This document shows positions 25,120-32,942 of a DNA stretch of 39,434 bases, in pieces (position 1 is the first letter of the stretch; each line of letters starts with the position of its first letter). Origin of the DNA: Asaia bogorensis (GTDB lineage Bacteria > Pseudomonadota > Alphaproteobacteria > Reyranellales > Reyranellaceae); assembly GCA_945889625.1 (NCBI GenBank), contig CAMDCE010000048.1, forward strand, positions 1 through 39,434, in the 5' to 3' direction. A program made the translations under genes and the position numbers. The notes beneath the pieces were generated by a model. That model was not told the origin of the DNA, made no database searches, and saw only the letters and a list, made by a program, of their open reading frames with translations.

Positions 25120-28100
25120 ATGAATATCTCCGAACGGTTCATCCGCCGGCCGATCGCCACGGCCCTGATGATGCTGGGCCTGCTGGTGTTCGGCACCGTC
25201 TCCTACACCCTGCTGCCTGTCGCCTCGCTGCCGGATGCCGACTTCCCGACCATCGCCGTCGCCGCGAACCTGCCGGGCGCCAGCCCGGAAACCATGGCGG
25301 GCAGCATCGCCACGCCGCTCGAACTGCAGTTCGCCGCTATCCCGGGGCTGGTCTCGATGAACTCATGGAGCGGGCTCGGCAACCTGCTGATCACGCTGCA
25401 GTTCAGCCTCGACCGCAGCATCGACGGCGCGGCGACCGACGTGCAGACGGCGATCAATGCCGCCAGCGGCCTGCTGCCCAAGGACCTGCCCAACCCGCCG
25501 ACCTATCGCAAGGTCAATCCGGCCGACCAGCCGGTGCTGGTCTATGCCGTCCATTCCGAGGACATGCCGCTCTACAAGGTCGACGACTACGCCTTCACCA
25601 TCCTGGCGCAGAAGCTCTCGTCGATCTCCGGCGTGGCGCAGGTCGCCGTCGCCGGCCAGCAGGACTTCGCGGTGCGCATCCGCGCCAATCCCGCAGCGCT
25701 TGCCTCGCGCAACATCGGCATGGAGGATGTGCGCCAGGCCATCGTGACCGCCACGACCAACCAGGCCAAGGGCACGCTCGAGAGTTCCTTCCAGTCGTTC
25801 GTCCTCGATGTCAACGACCAGCTCTTCCAGGCCGAGGGCTACCGCAACATCATCGTGGCGTTCCGCAACGGCGCACCGGTCAAGATCCGCGACATCGCCG
25901 AAGTCGTCGACGGCGCGCGCCTGCCGCGCACCGGCGCCTGGTTCAACGGCAAGCGCGCCGAGATGCTGATGATCTTCCGCCAGCCCGGCGCCAACACCAC
26001 GAAGATCGTCGACGAGGTGAAGGCGGTGCTGCCGGAGCTGCTCGCCTCCATGCCGCCGTCGCTCCATGTCGACCTGATGTCGGACCGCTCCATGGCGATC
26101 GACGCCTCGATCGGCGACGTGAAGTTTACCCTGGTGCTGACCATCGCCCTGGTGGTGATGGTGATCTTCCTCTTCCTGCGCAACTTCTGGGCGACCGTCA
26201 TCCCCAGCATCGCCGTGCCGCTGGCCCTCGTGGCGACCTTCGCCGTCATGTACCCGCTGGGCTACAGCGTGAATAACCTCACCCTGATGGCGCTCACCAT
26301 CGCCGTCGGCTTCGTCGTCGACGACGCCATCGTCATGATCGAGAACATCGTGCGCTACATCGAGAAAGGTCACACGCCGTTCGAATCAGCGATGAAGGGC
26401 GCCGGTGAAATCGGCTTCACCGTCGTGTCGATCACCATCTCGCTGATCGCGGTGTTCATCCCGCTCCTGCTGATGCCCGGCATGGTGGGTGTGCTGTTCC
26501 GCGAGTTCGCGGTCACCGTGGCCATTGCCGTGCTGATGTCGGCGGTGGTGTCGCTGACGCTGACACCGGTGATGTGCGCGCGCTTCCTGCAGCACGGGCA
26601 CGGTCAAGGCGGCGAGGCCAAGAAAGAGGGCCGGCTCGGCCGCGTCTTCGAAGCAGCCTTCAATGACATGCAGCACCACTATGAGCAGGGCCTGCGCTGG
26701 GTGCTCGCCCACCAGCCGCTGACATTGGTCGCGACCGTAGCGCTCGCGCTGCTTACCGCCTGGCTCTACGTGATCATTCCCAAGGGACTTTTTCCCGAGC
26801 AGGACAACGGCTTCGTCTTCGTCACCGTCGAGGGCCGCCAGGATCTTTCCTTCCAGGGCATGGTCGAGCGGCAGCACGAGGTCACGGCGGTCTTCCTCAA
26901 GGATCCGGCGGTGTCCGCCGTCACGTCCTTCGCCGGCGCCAGCCCGCTGATCCAGTCCGAGAATCTCGCGCGCATGTTCTTGCAGCTCCGGCCGCGCTCC
27001 GAGCGTGACGTCACCGCGCAGCAGTTCATCCAGCGCATCCGCGGCAAGGTGGCCGAGGTCGAGGACGTGAACGTCTACCTGCAGGCCAGCCAGGATCTCA
27101 CCTTCGGCGGCCGGGTCGCCCGCACCGAATACCAGTACACGCTGACCTCGCTCGACACCGCCGAACTCAACCGCTGGGCGCCGATCCTGGGCGAGCGCAT
27201 GCGCGGCCTGCCGGCCTTGCAGGACACTGCCAGCGACCAGCAGATCTCGGCGCGCCATCTCGCCATCGAGGTCGACCGCGACAACGCCTCGCGGCTGGGC
27301 GTGTCGCTGTCGGCGATCGACCAGACGCTGTACGACACCTTCGGCGAACGCCAGGTCGCGACGATCTTCAGCGCGGCCACGCAGTACAAGGTGCTGCTGG
27401 AATCGACCGATCGCTTCGAGCAGGGACCGGCCGCACTGGCCCGCCTCTACGTGCCGGGCGCCCACGGCGTCCAGGTGCCGCTGAGCGCCGTGGCCCGCAT
27501 CACCGAGAAGGTGGCGCCGCTCACCATCAACCACCAGGGCCAGTTCCCGTCGGTGACGCTGTCCTTCAACCTCTCGCCCGGCGCTTCCCTGGGCGACGCC
27601 GTGGCCCAGATCCATAAATTGCGCGAGGAACTCGACGTGCCCCCCGTCGTCCAGGGCCAGTTCCAGGGCATGGCGCAGCTCTTCCAGGAGTCGCTGAAGT
27701 CGACGCCGCTGCTGATTTTGGCCGCCATCTTCGCCGTCTACATCGTGCTGGGCATGCTTTACGAGAGCTTCATCCATCCCATCACCATCCTCTCGGCGCT
27801 GCCCTCGGCGGGTGTCGGCGCCCTGCTGGCGCTGATGGCGTTCGGCCTCGATCTCAGCGTGATCGCCCTGATCGGCATCATCCTGCTGATCGGCATCGTG
27901 AAGAAGAACGCCATCATGATGATCGACTTTGCGCTCAAGGCCGAACGCCAGGAGGGCAAGAGCCCGGACGAGGCGATCTACGAGGCCTGCATGCTGCGCT
28001 TCCGGCCGATCATGATGACGACCTTCGCCGCGATCGGCGGCGGCTTGCCGCTGGCCTTCGGCACCGGCGCCGGCTCGGAGCTGCGCCATCCGCTGGGCAT

Positions 28101-28233
28101 CGCCATCGTCGGCGGCCTCCTGGTCTCGCAGTGGCTGACGCTCTACACGACGCCGGTGGTCTATCTCTACCTCGACCGCCTGTCGCGGAGGCTCGCCGCC
28201 CGCTCAGCCCGCCGCAGCGTGGCGGCGGAATAG
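25120..28233 (+). CDS. RND multidrug efflux permease (MdtB/MdtC-like)
   Basis: A 1037-residue proton-driven RND transporter of the HAE1 group, closest by eye to MdtB/MdtC. It begins MNISERFIRRPIATALMMLG, the usual cytoplasmic start and first helix. Two large periplasmic loops (about 35-335 and 560-870) alternate with twelve transmembrane segments. The proton-relay aspartate pair is in the fourth helix (FVVDDAIVMIENI), and GIVKKNAIMMIDFA is the matching second-half motif. ATG at 25120 is chosen over an earlier in-frame ATG at 25045 inside the adaptor gene because it matches family starts. It forms a two-gene unit with the adaptor. MdtB and MdtC usually pair as heteromers; here there is only one pump gene, so it may act as a homotrimer. 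Confidence 0.95.
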   Translation: MNISERFIRRPIATALMMLGLLVFGTVSYTLLPVASLPDADFPTIAVAANLPGASPETMAGSIATPLELQFAAIPGLVSMNSWSGLGNLLITLQFSLDRSIDGAATDVQTAINAASGLLPKDLPNPPTYRKVNPADQPVLVYAVHSEDMPLYKVDDYAFTILAQKLSSISGVAQVAVAGQQDFAVRIRANPAALASRNIGMEDVRQAIVTATTNQAKGTLESSFQSFVLDVNDQLFQAEGYRNIIVAFRNGAPVKIRDIAEVVDGARLPRTGAWFNGKRAEMLMIFRQPGANTTKIVDEVKAVLPELLASMPPSLHVDLMSDRSMAIDASIGDVKFTLVLTIALVVMVIFLFLRNFWATVIPSIAVPLALVATFAVMYPLGYSVNNLTLMALTIAVGFVVDDAIVMIENIVRYIEKGHTPFESAMKGAGEIGFTVVSITISLIAVFIPLLLMPGMVGVLFREFAVTVAIAVLMSAVVSLTLTPVMCARFLQHGHGQGGEAKKEGRLGRVFEAAFNDMQHHYEQGLRWVLAHQPLTLVATVALALLTAWLYVIIPKGLFPEQDNGFVFVTVEGRQDLSFQGMVERQHEVTAVFLKDPAVSAVTSFAGASPLIQSENLARMFLQLRPRSERDVTAQQFIQRIRGKVAEVEDVNVYLQASQDLTFGGRVARTEYQYTLTSLDTAELNRWAPILGERMRGLPALQDTASDQQISARHLAIEVDRDNASRLGVSLSAIDQTLYDTFGERQVATIFSAATQYKVLLESTDRFEQGPAALARLYVPGAHGVQVPLSAVARITEKVAPLTINHQGQFPSVTLSFNLSPGASLGDAVAQIHKLREELDVPPVVQGQFQGMAQLFQESLKSTPLLILAAIFAVYIVLGMLYESFIHPITILSALPSAGVGALLALMAFGLDLSVIALIGIILLIGIVKKNAIMMIDFALKAERQEGKSPDEAIYEACMLRFRPIMMTTFAAIGGGLPLAFGTGAGSELRHPLGIAIVGGLLVSQWLTLYTTPVVYLYLDRLSRRLAARSARRSVAAE

Positions 28234-28274
28234 GGCGCGGCCGGTTCTCCGAGGTTCCCGCCTTGATACTTTTT

Positions 28275-28291
28275 CTACCTGTGATAGGTAG
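28275..28291 (+). promoter_or_regulatory. Inverted repeat CTACCT-N5-AGGTAG in the leader of the 353-aa gene
   Basis: A perfect 6-bp inverted repeat, 24 bases before the ATG at 28316. TTGATA (28263-28268) just upstream could be a -35 box, with TAGGTA at 16-base spacing as a poor -10. If so, the palindrome would overlap the promoter as an operator. This is a short motif and could be chance. Confidence 0.3.
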
Positions 28292-28315
28292 CATGGCATG
28301 GTGGGGAGGTAGGCT

Positions 28316-29377
28316 ATGCCGGTGCCGAATAGCGTTGAGGATCGCGCGCTCGATCGGGTCGCCGAGCTGCTTGAATTCGGCGCGCAAGCCGCAAAGGACA
28401 TCCCGGAAGCGGTCGCGTTGACGATCGCGCAATCCTGGGATGCGCGCACCAACAACGCCTGGACGCCTCAAGCCTCGGCGGCTTTTTGGACAGCCTACAA
28501 TCGGGTGTGCGGGGCGCTGAAGCCTGTCAGCCTCGACACATTGTCGGCAAACGAGATGAACGTGCCGCGGTGGTGGCTCCCGTTCTGGCGACGGGCAGGC
28601 GACACCTCGCTGGCCAAGAGGGCTGCGGGCAACTACCTGACGATTCTGGTGCTGTCATTGCTTGTGTCGATCGGGCTTCAATTCGTTGTCTCCACCTCGA
28701 CGACGTTGCAGAAGGAAATCGAGGACATTCTGGCGGCAAACGAAAAAGTGGCCGAAAAACTATCGTCCCAACTCTCCATAATGACCGCCGCGGTCGGAGA
28801 CAAGGCGGGGTCGGACTTCTCGACTTTGAAGCTCTCTCCAGAGCAACAAACTCTGGTCGACACCATAAAGTCGGAGTTTCAGCAGATTTGGTTCGGCCAC
28901 GACAGGATCGCGACCAAGCTCAGGCTCCTCAGCTATCTCACGTCAGGCGGAACGTTACCGATAGTCTGGAACCACGGAGAACTGACACCGCGAATCAATC
29001 TGGACGGTTTCAACAAGGACCTGGTGCAGTACTACGAGACCCGAAGATACGTCGTCTCTATGCAGGAAACCGCGGGCTTCATCACCAAGATCATTAATTT
29101 CACGCTCTTGCCCCTGCTCCTGGGCATCGTGGGCTCGTGTGCGTATGTCACGCGTCTGATCTCGGATCAGATGAAGGACACGACATTCTCCACGAGGTCG
29201 CCGGCGCGACACCAGGTCCGCGTGGCACTGGGCGCGCTTGCCGGTGTCATCGTCGGCTTCGGCTGGGTTGGCGGCGGCGCCTCCCTCTCTCCGTTGGCAC
29301 TGGCGTTTGCCGCCGGCTATGCGATCGAGCCCGTCTTCGCGACGATCGACAGTATTGCGGAGAAATTCAGGAAGTAG
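28316..29377 (+). CDS. Orphan membrane protein, function unknown (353 aa)
   Basis: A 353-residue protein with a soluble N-terminus of about 105 residues and one helix (about 109-127, LTILVLSLLVSIGLQFVV). A central region of about 130 residues follows, partly heptad-like (TTLQKEIEDILAANEKVAEKL), then two or three more hydrophobic helices (about 255-278, 305-325, 325-342). The helix-loop-helix architecture resembles signalling or envelope-associated membrane proteins, but I recognise no family. Codon usage and local base composition look less GC-rich than neighbours (runs such as ATCATTAATTTCACG), hinting at recent acquisition. GGGGAGG stands 6 bases before ATG. The gene is alone between the RND operon and the convergent ilvD-family gene. 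Confidence 0.72.
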   Translation: MPVPNSVEDRALDRVAELLEFGAQAAKDIPEAVALTIAQSWDARTNNAWTPQASAAFWTAYNRVCGALKPVSLDTLSANEMNVPRWWLPFWRRAGDTSLAKRAAGNYLTILVLSLLVSIGLQFVVSTSTTLQKEIEDILAANEKVAEKLSSQLSIMTAAVGDKAGSDFSTLKLSPEQQTLVDTIKSEFQQIWFGHDRIATKLRLLSYLTSGGTLPIVWNHGELTPRINLDGFNKDLVQYYETRRYVVSMQETAGFITKIINFTLLPLLLGIVGSCAYVTRLISDQMKDTTFSTRSPARHQVRVALGALAGVIVGFGWVGGGASLSPLALAFAAGYAIEPVFATIDSIAEKFRK

Positions 29378-29409
29378 CGCCGCGAGCTGGCGCCACCGCG
29401 GTCGGCCCG

Positions 29410-31128
29410 TCACACCACGCACCCGTAGTGCGCCGACGACACCAGCCGCACGTACTTGTCGTGCACCGACCCCGGCCGTACGCGGCCGGCCGCATCGGGT
29501 GCGCGCCAGCCGGCCATGCGCCGGGCTAGCTCTGCGTCGGAGACGTCGAGGTTGAGGGTCCGTTTGCCCGGATCGATGACGATCGTGTCGCCGTCGCGCA
29601 CCGCCGCGATCGGGCCGCCGCGCGCGGCTTCGGGCGATATGTGGCCGATCAGGATGCCGTGGCTGACGCCGGAAAAGCGGCCGTCGGTGATCAGCGCGAC
29701 GTCTTCGCCCAGCCCACGTCCCTGGAGCTGGATGGTGAGCATCACCATCTCGGGCATGCCGGGTCCGCCGACCGGACCGACGTTGCGCACCACGATGACC
29801 GTGCCGGGCACGATCTCGCCGGCGCGGATGGCCTTCATCGTCTCCGCCTCCGATTCGAACACCTTGGCGGTGCCGCGGAACTGGCCTTTCTCCAGGGTCT
29901 TGCCTGAAAGCTTCAGCAGGCAGCTCTCGGGCGCCAGGTTGCCCTTGAGCACGCTGATGTGGTTGTTGGGCTGAGCGACCGGCCTGGCGACCGGCGAGAC
30001 GATGTCCTGACGCGCGATCTCCTCCAGCGTCGGCACCGCGGCAAGGTTTTCCGCCAGGGTCTTGCCGGTGACGGTCATGACGTCACCATGCAGCAGGCCG
30101 GCGCGCAGCAGCTCCTTCATCACCACCGGCACGCCGCCGATCGCATGCAGGCTGGTCATCGCGTACTTGCCGTGCGGTTGCAGGTTGGCGAGCAGCGGGA
30201 TGCGCTCGCCCACCTGCTGGATGCGCTCGATGGTGATCGGCACCTGGGCCTCGCGCGCGATGGCGAGCAGGTGCAGGTACATGTTGGTCGAGCCGCCCAT
30301 GGCATAGACCGTGGCGATGGCGTTCTCGAAGGCGCGCTCGGTCATGATGTCGCGCGGCCGGATGTTGGCCGCGATCAGCCGGTAGAGCGCCTCGACGGTG
30401 GCGCGCGCCTGGGCGCGGACGTCGGCATGGATGTCGCTCTTGGCGTCGTAGTCTGCCGGATGCGAGGCGCCGCGCGGCAGCATCATGCCCATCGACTCGG
30501 CGAGGGTGCTCATGGTGTTGGCGGTGAACATGGCCCCGCAGGTGCCGCTGCCCGGCATGACGTTGCGCTCGAGTGCCAGCAGCTCGTCGGCCGAGATGCG
30601 GCCGGATTCGTGGGCCGCTCTTCCTTCAGCATAATCCATGATCGTGAGGTTGGTGCCCTTGGCGGCCCAGGCGCCGAAGTCGACCTTGCCGGGCGAGCTG
30701 GTGCCGGGATAGAGCACCAGCCCGAAGGCGTTGGTGCGGGCCAGCGGCATCAGCGCCGCAGCGCCGGTCTTGTCGCAGCCCGAGATCACGATCATGGCAT
30801 CGCCGTGATGGGCGTAATGGCCGATCTCGAAGCAGTCGGCCACGACGTCGCGCGACACCAGGCTGTAGCCGGCGGTGGGCGTGCCTTGGGTCAGCGCGTC
30901 GGACACCGCCGGCGCGCCCACGATCAGGCCCTGGCCGCGGCGTTCGGCCAGGATATCGACCAGCAGGTCGGCGATCGAGCGCACCCGGTTGTTGCAGCGG
31001 TGGGCGTTGGTCCAGGCCGCCGCGATCGTCACCACTGCGGTGGTCTCGGCGGCGCGGTCGGGCTCGAAGCCGGCGGCCCGAAGTTCCACCCGGGACTTCT
31101 TCCAGAAGGTGCTGCTGTCTTGAACCAT
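29410..31128 (-). CDS. IlvD/Edd family dehydratase
   Basis: A 572-residue iron-sulfur dehydratase of the dihydroxy-acid dehydratase / phosphogluconate dehydratase family. Three cysteines that can bind the cluster are visible: Cys45 (AHRCNNRVR), Cys118 (ISGCDKTG) and Cys197 (GSGTCGAMFTANTM). The C-terminus has the family's TDGRFSG block and ends HYGCVV. The N-terminal region is less like classical IlvD, and the GCDKT motif also occurs in sugar-acid dehydratases. The substrate may therefore be dihydroxyisovalerate or a sugar acid. The upstream leader ORF with Val/Leu codons and a terminator favours a branched-chain role (inference). ATG at 31128 has GGAG 5 bases before it; the open frame extends to 31365 but crosses the terminator hairpin. 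Confidence 0.85.
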   Translation of the reverse strand: MVQDSSTFWKKSRVELRAAGFEPDRAAETTAVVTIAAAWTNAHRCNNRVRSIADLLVDILAERRGQGLIVGAPAVSDALTQGTPTAGYSLVSRDVVADCFEIGHYAHHGDAMIVISGCDKTGAAALMPLARTNAFGLVLYPGTSSPGKVDFGAWAAKGTNLTIMDYAEGRAAHESGRISADELLALERNVMPGSGTCGAMFTANTMSTLAESMGMMLPRGASHPADYDAKSDIHADVRAQARATVEALYRLIAANIRPRDIMTERAFENAIATVYAMGGSTNMYLHLLAIAREAQVPITIERIQQVGERIPLLANLQPHGKYAMTSLHAIGGVPVVMKELLRAGLLHGDVMTVTGKTLAENLAAVPTLEEIARQDIVSPVARPVAQPNNHISVLKGNLAPESCLLKLSGKTLEKGQFRGTAKVFESEAETMKAIRAGEIVPGTVIVVRNVGPVGGPGMPEMVMLTIQLQGRGLGEDVALITDGRFSGVSHGILIGHISPEAARGGPIAAVRDGDTIVIDPGKRTLNLDVSDAELARRMAGWRAPDAAGRVRPGSVHDKYVRLVSSAHYGCVV

Positions 31129-31166
31129 GAGGTCTCCGCCCCGGGGTGATTTGGTGGTGATTTGGT

Positions 31167-31201
31167 CCGGCTTTGCCGGGCAGGTTACCTGATCCCCTGC
31201 G
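31167..31201 (-). repeat. Copy A of a 33-35 bp direct repeat
   Basis: CCGGCTTTGCCGGGCAGG (plus-strand reading) and the following 17 bases match 31693-31725 at 28 of 33 aligned positions, same orientation. Copy A lies between the leader terminator and the ilvD-family start. It contains two mini-palindromes, CCGGC-TTT-GCCGG and CAGGTTACCTG. Confidence 0.55.
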
Positions 31202-31202
31202 C

Positions 31203-31236
31203 AAAAACGCCTCCCCGGGGGCAGCCCGGAGAGGCG
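31203..31236 (-). terminator. Intrinsic terminator in the ilvD-family leader (putative attenuator)
   Basis: On the minus strand CGCCTCTCCGGG and CCCGGGGAGGCG form a 12-bp stem with one G-U pair and a 5-base loop, followed by TTTTT. It starts 11 bases after the stop of the 14-codon leader ORF and ends 75 bp before the ilvD-family ATG. It therefore sits inside the gene's own leader rather than after another gene. Confidence 0.75.
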
Positions 31237-31247
31237 TGAGGTGGGTC

Positions 31248-31292
31248 TTACTTGAGGAAGAAGCGAAGGGAAACCACCCCCCGCAATTGCAT
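31248..31292 (-). CDS. Putative 14-residue leader peptide of the ilvD-family gene
   Basis: ATG at 31292 opens a 14-codon frame, MQLRGVVSLRFFLK, stopping at TAA (31248-31250). Five of 14 residues are Leu or Val, including adjacent Val codons. The stop is 11 bases before a strong intrinsic terminator, the arrangement of ribosome-mediated attenuators for amino acid genes. No isoleucine codon is present and the ribosome-binding site is weak (GAAG about 9 bases upstream). The G-run in codons 4-6 could pair with C-runs downstream, giving an alternative fold. Whether it is translated is unproven. Confidence 0.55.
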   Translation of the reverse strand: MQLRGVVSLRFFLK

Positions 31293-31317
31293 AAAAGCAG
31301 GCTTCGGCCGGCGGTTC

Positions 31318-31333
31318 TGTGCGTTTTGTCACA
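31318..31333. promoter_or_regulatory. CRP/FNR-like palindrome between ilvD-family leader and the 85-aa gene
   Basis: TGTGC-GTTTTG-TCACA matches the CRP-type consensus TGTGA-N6-TCACA at 9 of 10 arm positions and lies in a longer TCTGTG...CACAGA palindrome. It is 25 bp upstream of the leader ATG on one side and 76 bp upstream of the gene at 31410 on the other. It is a candidate operator for a CRP/FNR-family regulator. Confidence 0.35.
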
Positions 31334-31409
31334 GAGCGGCACGGCGATAGGGCGTTTGATCCCACTGCGCGCGCGACGGGGGTCGCGGCGATTTGAGGGG
31401 GACAGAACG

Positions 31410-31667
31410 ATGACCGGACTACACAAGCGTCTTCCGTCGGCGAAGCAGAAGGCTTCCAGCCTTTTCTGCCTTTGGCACAGCATCCAGGACGTCAAGGCGC
31501 AAGCCGCAGCGATGCGGGACGAAGAACTGCTGCTGCTGATCGACATGGTCGAACTGCTGGTCGAGGACCGCACGACCGGGCTTGCCAGGCCGGCGGGCGT
31601 CAAGTCGGCCAGGCGGGGCTCACAGCGCCAGCGCATTGCCGTCGATCAGGGCGTGGCTGCCGCGTAG
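31410..31667 (+). CDS. Small hypothetical protein (85 aa)
   Basis: An 85-residue protein starting MTGLHKRLPSAKQKASSLFC. It has an amphipathic, acidic/leucine-rich helix (QDVKAQAAAMRDEELLLLIDMVELLVEDR) and a basic C-terminus. GAGGGG is 9 bases before ATG. The last 16 codons lie antisense to the HisZ-like relic, so the original protein may have ended near residue 68 and been extended when that DNA arrived. No family recognised; it is divergent from the ilvD-family gene. Confidence 0.5.
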   Translation: MTGLHKRLPSAKQKASSLFCLWHSIQDVKAQAAAMRDEELLLLIDMVELLVEDRTTGLARPAGVKSARRGSQRQRIAVDQGVAAA

Positions 31668-31670
31668 CTG
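31620..31670 (-). pseudogene. Relic of a hisZ 3' end
   Basis: Read on the minus strand, the last 16 codons and TGA give QLRGSHALIDGNALAL. The intact HisZ at 34719 ends RLRCSHALIDGEAVPL; 11-12 of 16 residues agree and about 36 of 48 bases match. There is no start codon or rest of the gene. Orientation is the same as the intact hisZ, with the amidohydrolase and iron-dehydrogenase genes between them. Confidence 0.6.
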
Positions 31671-31692
31671 CCTTCCTGGCGCCGATCGGCAG

Positions 31693-31725
31693 CCGGCTTT
31701 ACCGAGCAGGTTGCCCGATCTTGCG
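31693..31725 (-). repeat. Copy B of the 33-35 bp direct repeat
   Basis: Matches copy A at 31167-31201 in the same orientation with one 2-base gap and five substitutions. It lies 23 bp beyond the HisZ-like relic and 59 bp before the amidohydrolase ATG. Copies A and B bracket the attenuator leader, the 85-aa gene and the relic, a segment of about 490 bp. Confidence 0.5.
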
Positions 31726-31784
31726 ATGCTGTCCGAAGTGGGACAACCTCCGCGCCGGCCGTGGACGCCGACGATGGAGGAAAC

Positions 31785-32906
31785 ATGAGCCGCACCTACA
31801 ACGTCATCGACGCCGACGGACACATCCTCGAGCCTTTCACGCTGTGGGGCGAGTATCTCGATCCCAAATTCCGCGAGCGTGCGCCCAAGCTCGTCAAGGA
31901 CGAGAACGGCATTCAGAAACTCCTGCTCGAGGACAAGGTTTTGGGCAGCAAGGCCGGCTTCGGCGGCATTGGCGGCGTCGGTGCCCGGCAGGGCACCGTC
32001 GTGGTCGACGGCATGGACTACAACGACGGCCGCAAGGGCGGCTTCGACCCGCACGCGCGCATCCCCGACATGGACCTCGACGGCATCGATGCCGCCTTCC
32101 TCTATCCCAGCCTCGGGCTGTTCGCGGGCTCGATCCAGGACCCCGTGTTCGCCGCCGCGATGTGCCGCGCCTACAACCGCTGGCTCGCCGACTACTGCAA
32201 GCCCTATCCCGACCGCCTGTTCGGCATCGCCATGCTGCCGATGCAGGACATCGAGGCGGCGATCGGCGAGATGCGCTTCGCCCGCAAGGAGCTGGGCTTC
32301 CGCGGCGGCTTCCTGCGGCCTAATCCGTACGGCGACCGCAAGCTGCATGATCCTGAATACGAGCCGTTCTGGCGCGAGGCCGAGGCGCTCGACTTCTGCA
32401 TCGGCCTGCACGAGGGCGGCAACAGCGGCATGCCGACGGTCGGCATCGACCGCTTCGACGGCCGTGGCGCGCAGCATATCATCTCGCACACCATGGAGAT
32501 GATGCTGGCGGCCATGAGCATGATCTGGGGCGGCGTCTGCGAACGGCACCCCAAGCTGCGCGTCGCCTTCCTCGAGTCGGGCGGCGGCTGGATCGCGCCC
32601 TGGCTCGACCGCATGGATCGCCATTTCGACGACAAGGGGTTCAACGATTCCGGCCTCAAGATGCGGCCGAGCGACATCTTCCGGCGCAATTGCTGGATCT
32701 CCTTCGAGCCGGTCGAGGGCTCGATCGGCTCGCTGGCCGAATACATCGGCCCGCACAAGATCCTGTGGGCGACCGACTATCCCCACCGCGACGGCTTCTT
32801 CCCGGGCGCGCCGCAGATGCTGAAGGAGCGCATGAAGGGCCTGTCGCCCGAGGCGCAGCGCACGATCATGGCGGGCGGCGCCATGGGGTTCTACGGCCTC
32901 AACTGA
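31785..32906 (+). CDS. Amidohydrolase family protein (amidohydrolase 2 / ACMSD-like)
   Basis: A 373-residue TIM-barrel metal hydrolase or decarboxylase. It starts MSRTYNVIDADGHILEP; Asp11 and His13 stand where the family has its first metal motif. Other expected positions are His in IGLHEGGN (about 215), Glu in FLESGGGWIAPW, and the late Asp in LWATDYPHRDG. This group includes aminocarboxymuconate semialdehyde decarboxylase and related enzymes of aromatic-acid breakdown; the reaction is not determined. GGAGG is 5 bases before ATG 31785, so the upstream in-frame ATG at 31761 was not used. It is convergent with the iron-containing dehydrogenase, 36 bp apart. Confidence 0.86.
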   Translation: MSRTYNVIDADGHILEPFTLWGEYLDPKFRERAPKLVKDENGIQKLLLEDKVLGSKAGFGGIGGVGARQGTVVVDGMDYNDGRKGGFDPHARIPDMDLDGIDAAFLYPSLGLFAGSIQDPVFAAAMCRAYNRWLADYCKPYPDRLFGIAMLPMQDIEAAIGEMRFARKELGFRGGFLRPNPYGDRKLHDPEYEPFWREAEALDFCIGLHEGGNSGMPTVGIDRFDGRGAQHIISHTMEMMLAAMSMIWGGVCERHPKLRVAFLESGGGWIAPWLDRMDRHFDDKGFNDSGLKMRPSDIFRRNCWISFEPVEGSIGSLAEYIGPHKILWATDYPHRDGFFPGAPQMLKERMKGLSPEAQRTIMAGGAMGFYGLN

Positions 32907-32942
32907 ACCGATCTACCGGGGCCCGCGGTCGATTCTTCGGCC

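Noticed and set aside
26386..28089. A 567-codon minus-strand frame inside the RND permease region
   Set aside because: Antisense to a well-conserved pump; no recognisable motifs.
31129..31365. N-terminal extension of the ilvD-family protein to 31365
   Set aside because: It would run through the leader terminator and has no family similarity; the ATG at 31128 has a proper RBS.
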